Assembly: GCF_954871325.1 (NCBI RefSeq)
Contig: NC_088775.1
Location: forward strand, 61,791,561-61,855,560
Origin: Gordionus sp. m RMFG-2023
Lineage: Eukaryota > Nematomorpha > Gordioida > Chordodea > Parachordodidae
Direction: 5' to 3'
Length of the DNA: 64,000 bases
This document shows, in pieces, positions 11,322 to 24,254 of this stretch. Both the position numbers and the translations under genes were made by a program. Positions within the stretch are counted from its first letter, which is position 1. Each line of letters starts with the position of its first letter. A model generated the notes under the pieces. The model was not told where the DNA came from. It searched no databases and saw only the letters and a program-made list of their open reading frames with translations.

Positions 11322-12745
11322 GTATTATAATTAAGTTATGTGAAATTGTTTTAAACACACACATAGTTAATTTCTAAATGGTATATAAAGACTGTGATTT
11401 TTCTAGTTCGAGAAACAATTTTCTTTTATTATAATTTCCAAAACTGAAATTTTATATTACTTTGATTACACTATTTTATTTTATACCAAAGACTTTTATG
11501 TTCGTAAATATTGATTACCGTATAAATGAATTTTACTCATATATATTATTAAATAAAGATAAAATAAATCCGCATACCTTAGTGGCATGTGCCTAATACT
11601 TAACTACTATATGGAGCCTAACATAATGAATCCATATACCTTATTGACGTCTTACTTAATCTCTGGGCGATATCTAAACTAAACCTCAGACTCTAAACTA
11701 ACCTCAGAATATTACTGAGCCCATTTCATCATTGTAGATTCTAATCGTAATTCTGACACCTAAATTTCTTCAGATCATATTAAAAGTGGCCACTATAACT
11801 AGGGCTCACAATTCCATTGTCGACATGTCCATGCCATATTCGCTTGTCGGCGATCTCTCCCGATTTCTGGCTCATAGTCATATAATAAAAATAACCGATT
11901 GCCAAAATAATGTAACTATGACAATATCCTTCCTGTTTCGTGCTGTTCAAGTACCTATAGTGAAGAAGGATGCAACAATAACAAAGACTCAATTCTTTAT
12001 ACTTAAATCTTTATTTACCAATTGTGCAATTGCGATATTTAAGAATAAAAAAGCAAATCACATTGTTTTTATATTCCAATTAATAATTGATTTTAGGAGA
12101 AAATATGAATCACTATATGAAAACACAAAAGTTTAAAAATATAAATAAAAAACGGAATATACAAATAATCAATTTCATTTCCTCAGCGTCAATGATCCAT
12201 CAATTTTTTTAAAATATTTTTCAAAAATAATTAAATTTATTATAAACGACTTTGACTAGCCATTATCAATAAATTAAAAATATATGACATCGTATATTGT
12301 GATATATTATAGTAAATAATATTTGGAAATCTCACTTAATGCAAACCTCTTGACTATATTAAATAGGCCGATAAAGTTCATTTATCTATTAATGTGCTTG
12401 TGAGTAAGTCTCAAATATGGAGTTTAGTTTTATATAACAGATTGTTTCTAGCTTAGGGTTCAGAAAATTAAAAAGATTTAAAAATCGTGCAATGTGTTTG
12501 GTTTATTACAAAATTTAATATTTTAACAATCGATTTCAAATATTGTTATGCAAATTCACATTATACTTTGTTCTATAAGAGAAATATATTTTATTTTAAA
12601 AAAATCTTGTGTCGGTCTGTAATTCATCATAGCAGGGATCTGGAAATGGTATCAAATCATGAAAAGAGAACAATAAAATTATTCCAAAACTTTTATTAGT
12701 AACATTCTGGAAAACAAATTCGAATGTTCATTTATACATTATAAT
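11322..12745. other. AT-rich spacer containing a dispersed repeat
   Basis: Apart from the repeat at about 11600-11890, no feature was recognised. Open frames at 11786-12136 and 12487-12699 lack conserved motifs; the first begins inside the repeat. Confidence 0.5.
11600..11890 (-). repeat. Unclassified dispersed repeat, copy 2
   Basis: This is the reverse-oriented relative of the repeat at about 935-1200, with the same order of conserved words. It lies just outside the hAT element ending at 11313. Confidence 0.5.
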
Positions 12746-13032
12746 CAGGGTTGCGAGATTCATTCAAATAAAAAGCGGGAGAATTTTAAAAAAAGAATTT
12801 TTATAACAAATAATATTAAATTTTTTACCTGTGATTATTTCTTTATTTAAATGAACATCTAATACGCAACAGTAAAATAAAGAAAGAAAATATATTATTT
12901 TTTTGAATATTAAATTGATAGATATTTATATTTGAAAAATCAGTAAATATTTTTAATCATATTTTTCAGAAGATTTTCATTTTATGTTATTAATTAAATT
13001 TATTGTTAAATAAATCTTAAAATCTTTACAAA

Positions 13033-14061
13033 CAGAGTTGTTAACGCTCCTTTTTAAAAGGAGTTAGCTCCCGCTACTAAATTTTAAAAGGAGCTATCTC
13101 CCGCTCCAAGTAATAGAGTGTGCCACTCCATAGCCGCTCCTTTGAATTTCATTTTTTTAGAAAGTACACGAAACAAAATCATATTTTTTTAACAAATTTT
13201 TTTTATTTATATTAAATGATATATCAAATCCAAAGTATTTGAATCTAACAAACATCCACACCTTCCCCTAAAACCTGTTTAGCAATACTAAACAGGCGCT
13301 CAACAGGAGTACTAGAGGAAAGTAGGGTATTGTATTTTATAAAAATATTTTTTAATTACGGAAATTTATCAAAAATAGTAATTTTGATATTATAATTTAA
13401 AAAATATTTGTCCAATATATTATCTTCCTGATTATCATTTTCATGGAATCCAAAAAAATCTTCCAAATCATTGCAGGGTTCTCGTTAACTATATTTTTGT
13501 ATCAGGAATTTGTTTTCTTTAAAAATTAATTAATTTGTATTTTAGTTCCATATTTTGTGTATTTTTTATACATTCCAAATATACCTTGAATGCAGGATGG
13601 ATAATAGCCGCAATGATGTTTTCATCATTATAAACATTTGAAAATCTGCAAAAAAGTTATTTAAATAGATAATGTATTTTTTATTTCGATTTCTTCTTCT
13701 ATGATATCTGGATCGACAATATCAAAAACTATTTTTATCATATATCTATAAAATGAATATTAATATGACTTACAAGATTTTATAACAAATATTCAAATAA
13801 AAAGAAAGAAAAACTAGATGTTTAATATTTTAACTGATTAGATGAAAAACCAATATAAAACTCGGCTCAACATTTAATATTGCATAAATTTAAATAAAAT
13901 AAAATTTCATTTTTATTGAATTTTAATTAACAAATAAATAGATTTATTAATATTTAAAAAATTATTTAATTTATACATTAAATTTAAAAGAGCGGTGCGG
14001 CTCTTCTCCACTCCAGTCCTAAAAGGAGCTAGCTCCCGCTTGTCTTTTCTTAACAATTCTG
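13033..14061 (-). mobile_element. hAT element with CAGAGTTGTTAA ends
   Basis: The left end is CAGAGTTGTTAACGCTCC and the right end TCTTAACAATTCTG. An exact 8-bp duplication TTTACAAA flanks them (13025-13032 and 14062-14069). GGAGCTAGCTCCCGCT motifs occur in inverted orientation near both ends. The transposase remnant reads on the minus strand. Confidence 0.9.
13240..13330 (-). pseudogene. hAT dimerisation motif remnant
   Basis: The minus-strand reading contains SSSTPVERLFSIAKQVL, the hallmark hAT C-terminal motif. Flanking sequence is too degraded to follow, so this is a pseudogene relic of the 13033-14061 element. Confidence 0.7.
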
Positions 14062-14764
14062 TTTACAAATATTATTAAAATTATGTTTGATCATTAATTC
14101 CACTTATAAAGCTGATAAAGATAACCGATTACCATCTTTCTGCCAGATTTTTTTAAACTTAATAGGCCCTAGCCTTTGAATATGGTTATGGGAATATTAT
14201 ATTGCATATTTTTACAAAATTTGGCGCAATGTTCTTTAAAAAAAGTACCCATTTGTTTTCATGAACCCTATTCAACATATTATTATTGTGTTCTATAATA
14301 TATAATGCAACAATTCCTGGAATAATTTATCGAATTCGATATTTTATATAAAAATTGAATATTATTTCGACAGGCGCGTACGCAGGAATTTGGTCTGGGG
14401 GGGGGGATAATAAATTTTTTTAATAAATATTATTGTTTTTTAAAAATATCAAGCATAAATTTATTAGGACTAATAACTATTCCTAATACACAATTTTAAA
14501 TTAATGTGAATTATAAAAAAATTATATGTAAAGAATCACTTAAATGACCCAAAATAGAAATTTGAATTTTTTGAGCCTTTACAGTTTCTTAGGAATAATT
14601 GTATTTTGTATGTTATATATTTACAATGTAAAATCCAATCTTCGTTGGGATTGAGCTAATTTTTCAATTATCTCATCCTAGCTTGTCGTCAAATGCCTAT
14701 GAATATTCAAAAGATCCAAACCTTTCAATCTACTTTCAGATGTTGTACTTCTTGGTATGTTTTT

Positions 14765-15090
14765 CAGAGACCTGCAGGCCCGGCCCCTGGGCCGGATATT
14801 ATTTTATTTTTTTTAAATATACCAGGGCCGGGGCCGAAATATTTTTTAAAAAATACCCCGGCCGGGCCTGAATTTTTTAAAACAGCTATATTTGAAATCG
14901 TTATTATTAGCTATAAAAATAAAAAATAAATATAATTTATTTTTAAAAAATCTGAGCCGGGCCTGAAAATTTTATTTAAAAAAAAGCCGGGCCGGGCTGA
15001 AAATTTAAAAAAAAACCAAGGCCGGGCCGTAAAAAATCTTTGAAAAAAATCCGGGCCGTGCCCTGCAAATGGTACTTCTGCAGGCCTCTG
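14765..15090. mobile_element. CCCGG-rich hAT-type MITE nested in family A copy 2
   Basis: It starts CAGAGACCTGCAGGCCCGG and ends CTGCAGGCCTCTG, with GGCCGGG blocks spaced by A/T runs. It sits at the same transposase position as the nested element of copy 1, between ERTISFLRRIT and the SRLN block. Confidence 0.85.
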
Positions 15091-15109
15091 TTATTCTTCT
15101 TAAAAACGA

Positions 15110-15880
15110 AATTGTTCTTTCATTAGTTTACTAATGGGAAGAGTTTATAAACCCTTATAATACATTGGGAATTTAATCTAAAATGTGTTTGAAATAATGC
15201 AGAGCATCCATAGCATTTTTTGGGACTATATCAACCATAGTTAATCTTATAAACATAGTTATTCAGCTAGTAAGGCATCAATACTTTAATATCTTAATAA
15301 TAAAAATCTAACAAATATTTTTTTTTCTATCACCATCAGAAAAAGGTTGGGAAGGCTTTTGTGGAAGTAATATTTGCAGATTAGTAAGTGCTGCATGATG
15401 AATTAAAAATTCATTTATTTGGATAATAAATGTATCTGTATCTAAGATATACTCTTCTACTGATCCTATATTAATGTTATAACGATGAGCTTGCCTTGCT
15501 ACAAGTCGAGGGAGACAAATATTAAACACGTATAGCTCTGCTTTTGACTCAACAATATAATATGAAATTCTTCATCAACATTAGCCCTAATTTCCTGGAG
15601 TTCTGATAAAATGCTCTCCGCTATTCTCATCTTCCTAATCGTCAATGTCATGTTTAATACTTAAAATAGTTGTATAATTAAATAATACATTCTAATGAGA
15701 AATAATTTGGAATAAGCATTGAATCCAATAATTTTCTTGCTTCTGAGGAAATATTTCTTTCAGGCCATTGTGATATTTCAGTAATAGCAAATAATTGGCT
15801 TAACTCCTTAAAAGCTATTACTGCTTGATGGCAGAGACTCTATCTCGTTGAACAAGGTTGCAATTTCTTTTTCCCTGTTG
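15110..15880 (-). pseudogene. hAT transposase remnant (DUF4371/ZMYM type), family A copy 2
   Basis: A 73-codon open piece (15529-15308) reads PRLVARQAHRYN, matching the PRxxxRQxxRxN block of DUF4371-type hAT transposases, and continues ITQINEFLIHH-like. Nearer 15110 the minus strand gives ERTISFLRRIT, the start of the dimerisation domain. Stops between these pieces make it nonfunctional. Confidence 0.75.
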
Positions 15881-16449
15881 GACCAGAAGTTTCAGAAATA
15901 ATTATTATTTTACTAGAAATTTGAAAATGGTAGATAAATATTACGTCGCTAAAAATTTGAAATAATAAGTAAATATTACGCCGGAAAACTTGAAATCGAA
16001 ATTAATTGATAAAATAACTTATGAATGTGATAGTAAATGTAATTAAATATATATTTAATATGAAATACGAATAAATATTAACAAATATAAATTAATATAA
16101 ACAATAATATTTTTGAAAAATATATCCGGCATCTGCATTTTTTGGCTTTGGGGGGGGGGGGGGATTTTAAATTTATTATCAAGCATTTCCATTTATTATT
16201 TGTAAATTTCATATTTTTTTTCTAAGTACGAAATGATCGTTTTAATGAATTTATTACCTTCATTTTGAAATGATGCGATTGATCATCTCATTTTATAAAA
16301 TTTTGTCTTACAACCAAGTAATTGATAACTTGGACTTTTAAAGTTATAACTAATTTATTCACTACTGAAAACGTCACTGCAATTGGATTGCAATTTTTTT
16401 ACCACGTTATTAGTGACTGGACCTAAATAAGCCTCGGCCAATACATTTT

Positions 16450-17080
16450 CAAAAAATAATTTTAATATTGAATTGGGATTTTTTTGAGATAAAAAATAAG
16501 ATTTAATAGCTAAATAATTATTAATTAAGTCTTTCGAGAGCTGGTATTAATGATAGCTATCTTGTTGGAACAATTCGTAGAAGTTCGGACCATTCAATAA
16601 TGAGAATCCATAATTTTTCTTAAAACATATACTCTGTTTGTGGATCTACTGAATTTGGCATAAAATTTCATAGCAATTATTTCTATATCTGATAATGAAG
16701 CATGCCCTTTTCTTCCTGCATTGTGAATTTTATGGCAAGGCAACCACAAAGCTAATAATTTCATCTCATAACACTTTGCCTTTTTCCGAAATTCTCACTT
16801 GCGTTATCGGCTTAAAAAGGCAGTTATATTTGATATTGAAAGGTTTGCAATTTTCAAGGCTCTACACAAGTATAGAACGTAATCCTTTGATTTTTCCAGG
16901 TCCGATAAAATTTTTCTAGAAGTTTACTTCCCCTTTCTTTATTAAAAAAGCCCAGCATTATTTTTCATTATTTAATGCATCAACTAAATGATTTTCCTTC
17001 AAATCCTCTAAGATGTGTTTCTTAGTTTCAGGACCTAAGATATTTAACATTATTTTTGAGACTTTTTTTCATTTACGTTT
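16450..17080 (-). pseudogene. Degraded transposase-like coding remnant
   Basis: Minus-strand reading gives discontinuous protein-like segments (MLNILGPETKKHILEDLKE at about 17050-16990; VALP and SQCRKK near 16740) separated by stops. The pattern resembles decayed transposase of the enclosing element, but no diagnostic motif is intact. The assignment is inference. Confidence 0.35.
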
Positions 17081-17832
17081 TATACTTCTGGTTATATTTG
17101 AATAGGAAAGAGGATAGTTAATAAATTTGTAGTATCTGTAGATAAATAACTAAGTGAATGGTTTTATCGTGTGATAGATGAATGCTGTTTTGGCTATTGC
17201 AATTATCATTACATAATTGATTGATTTTGAAGTATGGTTGGATATTATTTTATGATCCTTATTTTAAAATTATATATATTTTGTCTTGTTGATTGTTTTA
17301 TTTACATCATAAACTCTTCCATTGCTTATTATTAAATATTGTATTGCATATTTGAATAAATGGAATTTCAGGTTTTAGATGCGGGTTAAAAATTGCCTCA
17401 AAGTTAATTTTTATATAATTTAAATTAATGGAATAAAATTGGAAGAAATGAAATATCAGGAGAAAACTTTATTTAATTAATTAAAAATTATTAAGCCCTG
17501 TTGAAATTTTAAATAATAAATTACTTCTAAATATCATTTTATACAGTTAGATTTTTAAAAATTATATAAAATACTTACTTCACATTTACATAAGAATCAT
17601 TTTCATCATCAGAATTAGAATAAGTAATCATTATATGATTTATCATAACAATTTATTTTAAAATTAAAAGATCTTAAATATTATTATCTGATTTTAAATT
17701 GATAAGTTTTGGAGATAGATTTATAAAAAAAACAACAGAATTTTCTTTAGAAAAATCGGGAGAAAGCTTAAATCAATAGACGACGAGTTTTGGCGTAAAC
17801 TAAAGTAAAAAATCGGGAAATTACGCAACCTC

Positions 17833-18950
17833 AATGTTTTGTGAACTATTCTAAGGCCAAAGATATTATTCCCATATTGTTAAAAATATAGGATTAAAAA
17901 AAAAATTAGCCTATTTCCTAATGTTCCTTTTAGAACAATTATGTTTTTTTAAAATATTTATAATATTTTTTAATAAAAATATCTCACTACAAGTATCGAA
18001 TAAGTTTTGCCCCGTAAGGCAACTTGTAAAAATTATTTTACATGTCAGGCCAAATAATTTTTGGTAGGTCTAACCTCTTTAAAAATTCTCATGGATGGGG
18101 GTTGATTTTTAATAACGAGTATGCTTTCTTCAATAACTTTAAATGTTGTCATATTATTTGTATTAACATTATATATCGGATTTAGTGGCAACGCTTTAGT
18201 GATTAAATTAATTTCCTGTTCCCTTCGAGTTAATTGAATAAATATGTTGCACTACTGTATTTATCGTTGTAAATATTCGGGTCTATTTTATTTTTATTTT
18301 TTTAAATTACAGTTTGTTACACATAGCGTAGTTAAATTCTCTAACTATAAGGCTTAGTTAAACTTTTAGCCTAAAAAAATAACTTGAACTATAAGTTGAG
18401 TCTCAACTTTCAACTTAAAAATTATGATGAATTTTAGGATTGGTTAAGTCCTATTCAAGTTGGCCAAAATTAAGTGATTTAGCAACTCTAGTTTCACATA
18501 ACAAACAATGCTTTAAAAATAATCCTATTATTAATATATTATTTATATGAATGATTATACAAAAAAAAATCGAATTTCGAAAAATTTTAACTGTTTTTTA
18601 AACAAACTATAATAAAAATTAAATTCAATGGAAATCTTATTGGTACTTTAATTATGAATGTGTTTTTCAAAACTTAAATTTTTACTAACAGTACAACAAC
18701 GTATAAAAAAGATGATAATCTTTTAAGGAATATAATAATGCCTTGGGTATAAAATGATTTTATTAGTTTTCCAAAACCTTATGAAAAATAAAACGAAATA
18801 GGAACGAACCATTTTTTGGGCCAGAACTTGACCTGAACAAGAAAGCTAAAATGTTCTCATTTCTAAAATTTTAAATTCTGTTATTTGATAACTAATAAAA
18901 CAGTACGATGATAGCAAAAAAGAACGATTATTTAAATACCTAATCATATA
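17833..18950. other. AT-rich spacer
   Basis: No coding or element termini were recognised. A few repeated AACTTAAGTT-like words near 18320-18480 do not resolve into a defined repeat. Confidence 0.5.
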
Positions 18951-18988
18951 ATAATTTTATGATTTTAAAGAGTTATATATACACTCAC

Positions 18989-20231
18989 TTAAAATTTTAG
19001 TTCTTTTGCCGACTCTTAATCCTGGAGGACTATATGTAGTCATTCGAGATTCTCCATAAAAATCAGCCAAATCTACCTTTTCACCTCTAGCAGTCAATAT
19101 TTCTCTACTCGCATTTTTATTTATATTTTTTGAGACGCTAATAGAGGTAAGATTCAAAGATTCATCAATATTCTTTAGCAATTCATTAGATTCTGATAAC
19201 AATGAAATATCAGTGTTTTGTAAAATCGTTTGTGATAGGTTTTCATATTGACTGTTTTCAATTTCTTTTGTAATACCCAGAGTTTTATCAGAAGGATTAT
19301 TAGAAAAATGCCTTTTTTTATTGTATTTTAAAGGAGGATCCAATATGCTTAAAGTTGATATATTTTTAATTTCGAAATTAGCACGATAAAATTCTGGGAT
19401 CTCATTTAGCCTAACATTCGGCAATAATGAAAGATCGTATTTATTTGATAACAATATAATAGTCCTATTGGTAATATTTAAATGAGGATCATCACCTGAG
19501 AATATATTTTTATCGTTTTCTTGAATCTTATTTATTGCCACAATAGTATCGTTTAATTGATTAGTTATAGTTAAAATGATGGAAGAAAATATTACACTTT
19601 CTGTAGTGGGTTTATTCCTAATCTCTGACTCATTTGATATTTGTTTTTGTGATTCAGATGATGAGCTATGATTCTGTAAATTGAGACTAGAAACAGGGGA
19701 ATCCTCATTATTCGATATATTAGCATTGGTATCATCAAAATATTGCGGAACGAATGCATCCTTGTTGATAATTTCTTCTTTATAATCATGATCCTTTACG
19801 GCGCTATCCGAATTCTGAGCCCCTATTTCCAAAGTAGGTATCACGTTTGTAATAGATTCATTAATGTGCGAATTCAACACATCAATATCGCCTTGCAAAT
19901 TAGATTCGATTAAATTATTTGGTCCCAACTGACTATTAGATATTTCGGTACTTTTACTCATAAAATTTAGGCCAATGTAAGGTCCACTCGAATACAGATA
20001 CCCGTTATATACGTTATGGCTATTATCCTGTTTTGATTTTGATTTAGTCGCAAAATTTGGATTTTCAAATTGTTTTAAATATAAATCATCGTATAAATTA
20101 TCATGGTAGTAATTGTTGGTTTTTTGCGACAAATATTGAGCAAGTCTTCGTTGATTTTTTAACTCTACGCTGAAAACACGTTTGTTGTTATTTGATTTGG
20201 AAGTTAGAATGGGCATTATAAAAGAATATAT
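18989..20231 (-). CDS. Large internal exon of an unrecognised host gene, possibly a neuropeptide-like precursor
   Basis: The longest open frame in the window outside transposons. It opens just after an acceptor-like TTATTTTTTAG (20242-20232), with the first ATG at 20216. It is open for about 410 codons to a donor-like GTGAGT (18988-18983), after which the frame would stop at 18957. The product is rich in Asn, Ser and Ile and has many N-x-S/T sequons but no membrane segment. No signal peptide is visible; one could lie in an upstream exon. Near the C-terminus it reads EKVDLADFYGES, then TYSPPGLRVGKR, a Gly amide donor plus dibasic site as in neuropeptide precursors. VDLADFYG loosely recalls the IDLSRFYG insect brain peptides; that is a weak resemblance. 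The family is unknown. It could also be an intracellular low-complexity protein. Confidence 0.5.
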
Positions 20232-20239
20232 CTAAAAAA

Positions 20240-21475
20240 TAATTAATGATAAGCATATCAAAATATTACCCCCCCCCCCCCCCCCAAAAAAAAAAAAAGA
20301 GGAATAAACCCAAAGATATATTAAAACCCCCAAATATAATGTTTTTAAAAATAATTATTGATTATACCAATACAAAGCAGTTCCACATTTCTTTTTAAAG
20401 AATAATTATGATGCTAACATGAATACATAATTTTATATTATCAAAAAATTTAATCTTCAAATCAAAAATGAAAATTAATGTTTTTTTTGAAAATTTTTTA
20501 TAAATTAAACATATATTATTTTATATGAAAAACTTTGATGCAAAAGAAATAGCAGTAATATTTTATAATTATAATTTTACTGAACCCTTGACTGAATTTC
20601 CCAACTTTATTTTTATATGAATGTTTAGAAAATGTAAGAAACCGTAAATGTCATTACTTTTAACATACTTTTTTTTGAAAAGAGGTAACCAAAGGTCGAT
20701 AACAGTTGAAGATAATAATGTAAGATAGATATAATATAATAAATTTTATTATAATATACAATATAATTATTTATAAGTTCACTTTTATCTAGATAATTTA
20801 TTATTTAAGAGAAATTTTTACATATGTATAACTTTTTATATGTAACTATGATATTTAATATATACAGGTAAATATAACTTAATTTTTAAAAATAAATATT
20901 GGAAAATTTATGTTAAACACAAAATCAAAATATCCTGATATTTTAATATTTTACATTAGATAGATTATTGAATGTTATTTCATTTTAATTCTTTTTTTTT
21001 TATTTAGGTGTGAATTAACGGAAAAATTGAGGATTTCTTACATGATCGTTAAATAATAAACCACTTTTAAAAATAAAAAGGTTAAGAAACTTTGCAATTT
21101 GTCACATAATTATGTTAAAATTGTTATACTTTTTTTATAAAAAAAACCTATAAATAAAATGGAAGAGGATAGGATTAAAAATATATAATTTTAAAATTGA
21201 AAAAAAATAAAATATTGTAATGAAATTGCAAATTCTGGTTATTTAAATGTTACTCTTCACATAAAATTTACTTATCATTTATAGGTTACGTTTAAAAAAA
21301 TTTATTTTTTAAAATTTATTATGGTGAACCCTTACATTTTTATACGATATTAAAATATGGATAAATTATATATGGCTATTTAAACGAATATGATTAATTA
21401 AAGAATAAATCAATGTGAAATAGTCTTCTTTTTCAAAAAAAAATATAATTTTTTTATATTAAGAAATAAAAGGCT
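20240..21475. other. AT-rich spacer with a C/A homopolymer
   Basis: No feature except an uninterrupted C run followed by an A run (about 20269-20300). An upstream first exon for the gene at 18989-20231 could lie here but was not identifiable. Confidence 0.5.
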
Positions 21476-21477
21476 GG

Positions 21478-22995
21478 CAGGGTTGGGCAAATTTTCAGAA
21501 AAATTGTATTCAGATACAGATACTTTATAAAAATCTTTATTTAAGATACAAGATACTAGATACTTTGGAAAAACTTCAATAGGATACAAGATACTTGTAT
21601 CCATTTTTAAAAAAAGTATCTAAGTTAAAAAAAAATTTAAATAGTCAAAATCAAAATTTATCAAGCTTTATTTTTTTAAACTATAATATAAATTTATAAA
21701 AAATAAGAAAATTGATTGTAGAAAATATCAAATTTGCTATATAAATTAAGCGATATAAAGATAATTTTTTTAAAAATTGTATCTTATAATGATGAAAACA
21801 ATCAGAACAAAAAAATTAGTAAATATCAATAAATCAACATCATAAATCAGCATTATTTTTTTTTAATAAATATTTCTTTTATTTATTTATAACTATTTAA
21901 AATATTTATATTGCGCCTCATCTTTCATATAATTTAGGACCTCTAATTCAAAATCATTTAGTGAATTATTAGAATTGGATGTGGTACTTTTAAAACAAAA
22001 TTAATCATCATCTTCAAATATTGAAGATATTGTTAACATATTAATTTCAATATTATTTTTAAAAATAATTAAAGCTTCATGTATTAATAAATCCTAAAGG
22101 TTTTTTTCTTTTTCTTTTTCACCATCAATCCAAAATTTTTTAAGAAGGGGAGAAATAGTGGCCAAAAATGCGCTTTTAAAGTTAATATCAAATTAATATA
22201 TATTTTAAAATCTTTTATTTAAAGAATTTTTTACTGCAATAGCTAATGGTTTGCAAAAATGTAGAACAATTTGAATTAAATTTGTGGTTTTTTTTAACGA
22301 CATTTAATATTGGAGCTGATCTCCATAATAGCAGTTGATTTCACTTTGTATTTTGTTAATTGATACAGCCAATGGGGACATAATATGGCAATATTCTTCT
22401 AAATATAGCATTTCAATATATAGCATATGAATTCCAGTGACAAATCATTCCAAGAAAGCTTCTAATCTTAGTAGACCAAATATTTGCAGTAGTGCAGATA
22501 TATATCTGATTTTCATTAACTGTTTTAAATTATCAGTTTCATATTTGAAACTTTCACATCAATTTTAAGATCTTCGAGAAAATTTTTTAATTGGTAATGG
22601 TAATCCAATACAAGATAATATTTCTAATAAATTGGCAAGTAGAAAAGATAAGGATAAGAGAAAAAAAAATTAAATTTACCTTCCGTCATTAACAAATTCT
22701 ATTTGCTCAATATAGATAATGTATGCATTCCTTTAACAACAAATGAAGTTAATAATTTATTAAATTTTTCTTGAGATTTTTTCTTTTCATCATTTGAAAA
22801 TTCTAGCGTTTTTGAGTTAATGATATTGCAATTTTCACAATTTCTTTTTGTTCTTTCTGTTAATGTAATATTTTATAATTGTTCATATAATTTTTATATG
22901 ATTCCAGATGATGTCTCTATCAGTGAAACAAAAAATAATATATTTTATATTAGAGATTTATTTAGTAAATTTGCGATCAAATGGTCATATTTTGC
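21478..22995 (-). mobile_element. Decayed hAT element (CAGGGTTGGGCA end)
   Basis: The left end CAGGGTTGGGCAAATTTTC is followed by repeated GATACAAGATAC / TTGTATCC words, typical subterminal repeats of some hAT families. Minus-strand coding traces (about 22000-22470) read like the middle of a hAT transposase but with many stops. No right end or TSD was found. A second, short end of the same type (CAGGGTTGGGCACTAC, ...TTGTATC) lies at about 24384-24430. Confidence 0.55.
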
Positions 22996-23700
22996 ATAGC
23001 CCTATTTTTTCTGTAAAAATTCTAATTAGATAGAATGTATTTATATTAAAATATTTATGAAAAAAACTATTGTCTTGTTTATAAATAATTCTAATTATTA
23101 CTCTTTAAAATTTTATAAATAATAACAATGAAAATAAAATATATAATTTACTTTATATACTTTCGCAAGAATTATTTTTAAATTTAATATAATGGTATCT
23201 ATTTATTTTATAAATTATATTTTATGCATATATGTAAAAATTTTAAAAAATAGCCCGACCCCCCCAAAAATTGTTGGCCCCCAAACCTGGCCCCCAGGAA
23301 AAATCTTTCGCCCCCTAAAGTGGCCCTCAAAAATTTTTCTGCCCCCCCCCTCCAAATTTGAAATTTTTTTTTAGAATTGATTATTTTTATATTTTTAATA
23401 TAAATTTTGAATAAAAATTTTGAATATTTATTCAAAAATATTCAAAAAACATGTCTATTTACATTTAGAATTGATTATTTTTATATTTTTAATATAAATT
23501 TTGAATATTTATTCTACAAACATGTCTAGTTTGTAAATTTTTTTCTATCCTGTTATATTTTTATTTTTACTCAATATTAAATTATCATTCATTCATTTTT
23601 TTTATTTGTTTTTGTTGTGTATAACATTCTCTATAGATATCACATTTTTATTATAATATATAACCAGTTATTTTATTTTACAGCGTTTATTTTAAAATCA

Positions 23701-24254
23701 TGAAGAAACAATCAGTTATTAACTCTTATTTTAAGTTAAAGTTAAACAAATGTCAAGCAACATCACCTATACAAACTACTATTAATACTATATCAGAAAT
23801 TTCAGAAACTGATTCTTCTCATAGTTAGTATAAATTTATATTATTATTTCATGACTTATATGATATTGATATAGGGCAATACCTATATATTATTATTTCA
23901 TATATATTTATTTTATATAAGATAAGAGACAGACATTTATTATTAATATTATCATTTTTGTATAATAATTTTAATTATTAAAATAAATATATTCACTCAT
24001 ATTTCACGATATGAATGGAACTAATAATCTAGAAAATGATCCTCACTACACTCAGGAGGAGGAAGATGGTAAATAGTTTAAAATTTAACCCAAATTTTTC
24101 TATTTATATATTTTTGACAATATCAATAGGAGTAGGAGATTATGGTGTTTCATTATTACATTTTGATTTTAAAACAAATAAAGACGAAGAAGAGACTCAA
24201 TCATCTTCATCTAGCAGCTCTGTCTCTCATTATCAGGAGGCAACTAGTAAATGA
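23701..24254 (+). pseudogene. N-terminal exons of the ZMYM/TTF-type hAT transposase
   Basis: An ATG at 23701 opens MKKQSVINSYFKLK, the short basic start seen in this transposase class, and runs to a Ser-rich end near 23825 followed by donor-like GTTAGT. Two further acidic, Ser-rich pieces follow. One (24011-24066) is followed by GTAAAT. The other (24132-24250) is preceded by ATCAATAG and followed by GTAAAT. Exon boundaries are inferred from splice-like words and composition. Confidence 0.45.

Larger units (their letters stand above)
14371..16163 (-). mobile_element. hAT element, family A, copy 2 (one end lost)
   Basis: It begins CAGGCGCGTACGCAGG and GTCTGG followed by a G run, the same end as copy 1 in reverse. 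The interior aligns with copy 1 in inverted order, including the nested CCCGG element. The other side stops at a G run (16150-16163) after AAAAAATGC/GCATTTTTTGGC, so the outer inverted repeat is missing. Loss or collapse at the homopolymer is possible. Confidence 0.85.
12746..17832 (-). mobile_element. Possible decayed hAT element enclosing other insertions
   Basis: CAGGGTTGCGAGATTC at 12746 and ATTACGCAACCTC at about 17820-17832 could be inverted ends of one element (CAGGGTTGCG). GCGGGAGAAT near the left end and TCGGGAGAAA near the right are in the matching opposite context. It would enclose two younger hAT elements and minus-strand coding remnants (16450-17080). No matching 8-bp duplication was found, so the span is tentative. 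Confidence 0.3.

Noticed and set aside
11786-12136. 116-codon plus-strand open frame
   Set aside because: Its first part overlaps a dispersed repeat in antisense and it lacks any domain or splice context.
14683-14929. Short open frames with GPGP-rich peptides
   Set aside because: They translate GGCCGGG blocks of a nested MITE.
21410-21604. Minus-strand open frame as a signal-peptide exon for the gene at 18989-20231
   Set aside because: It overlaps a hAT terminus with GATACAAGATAC repeats and has no signal-peptide-like start.
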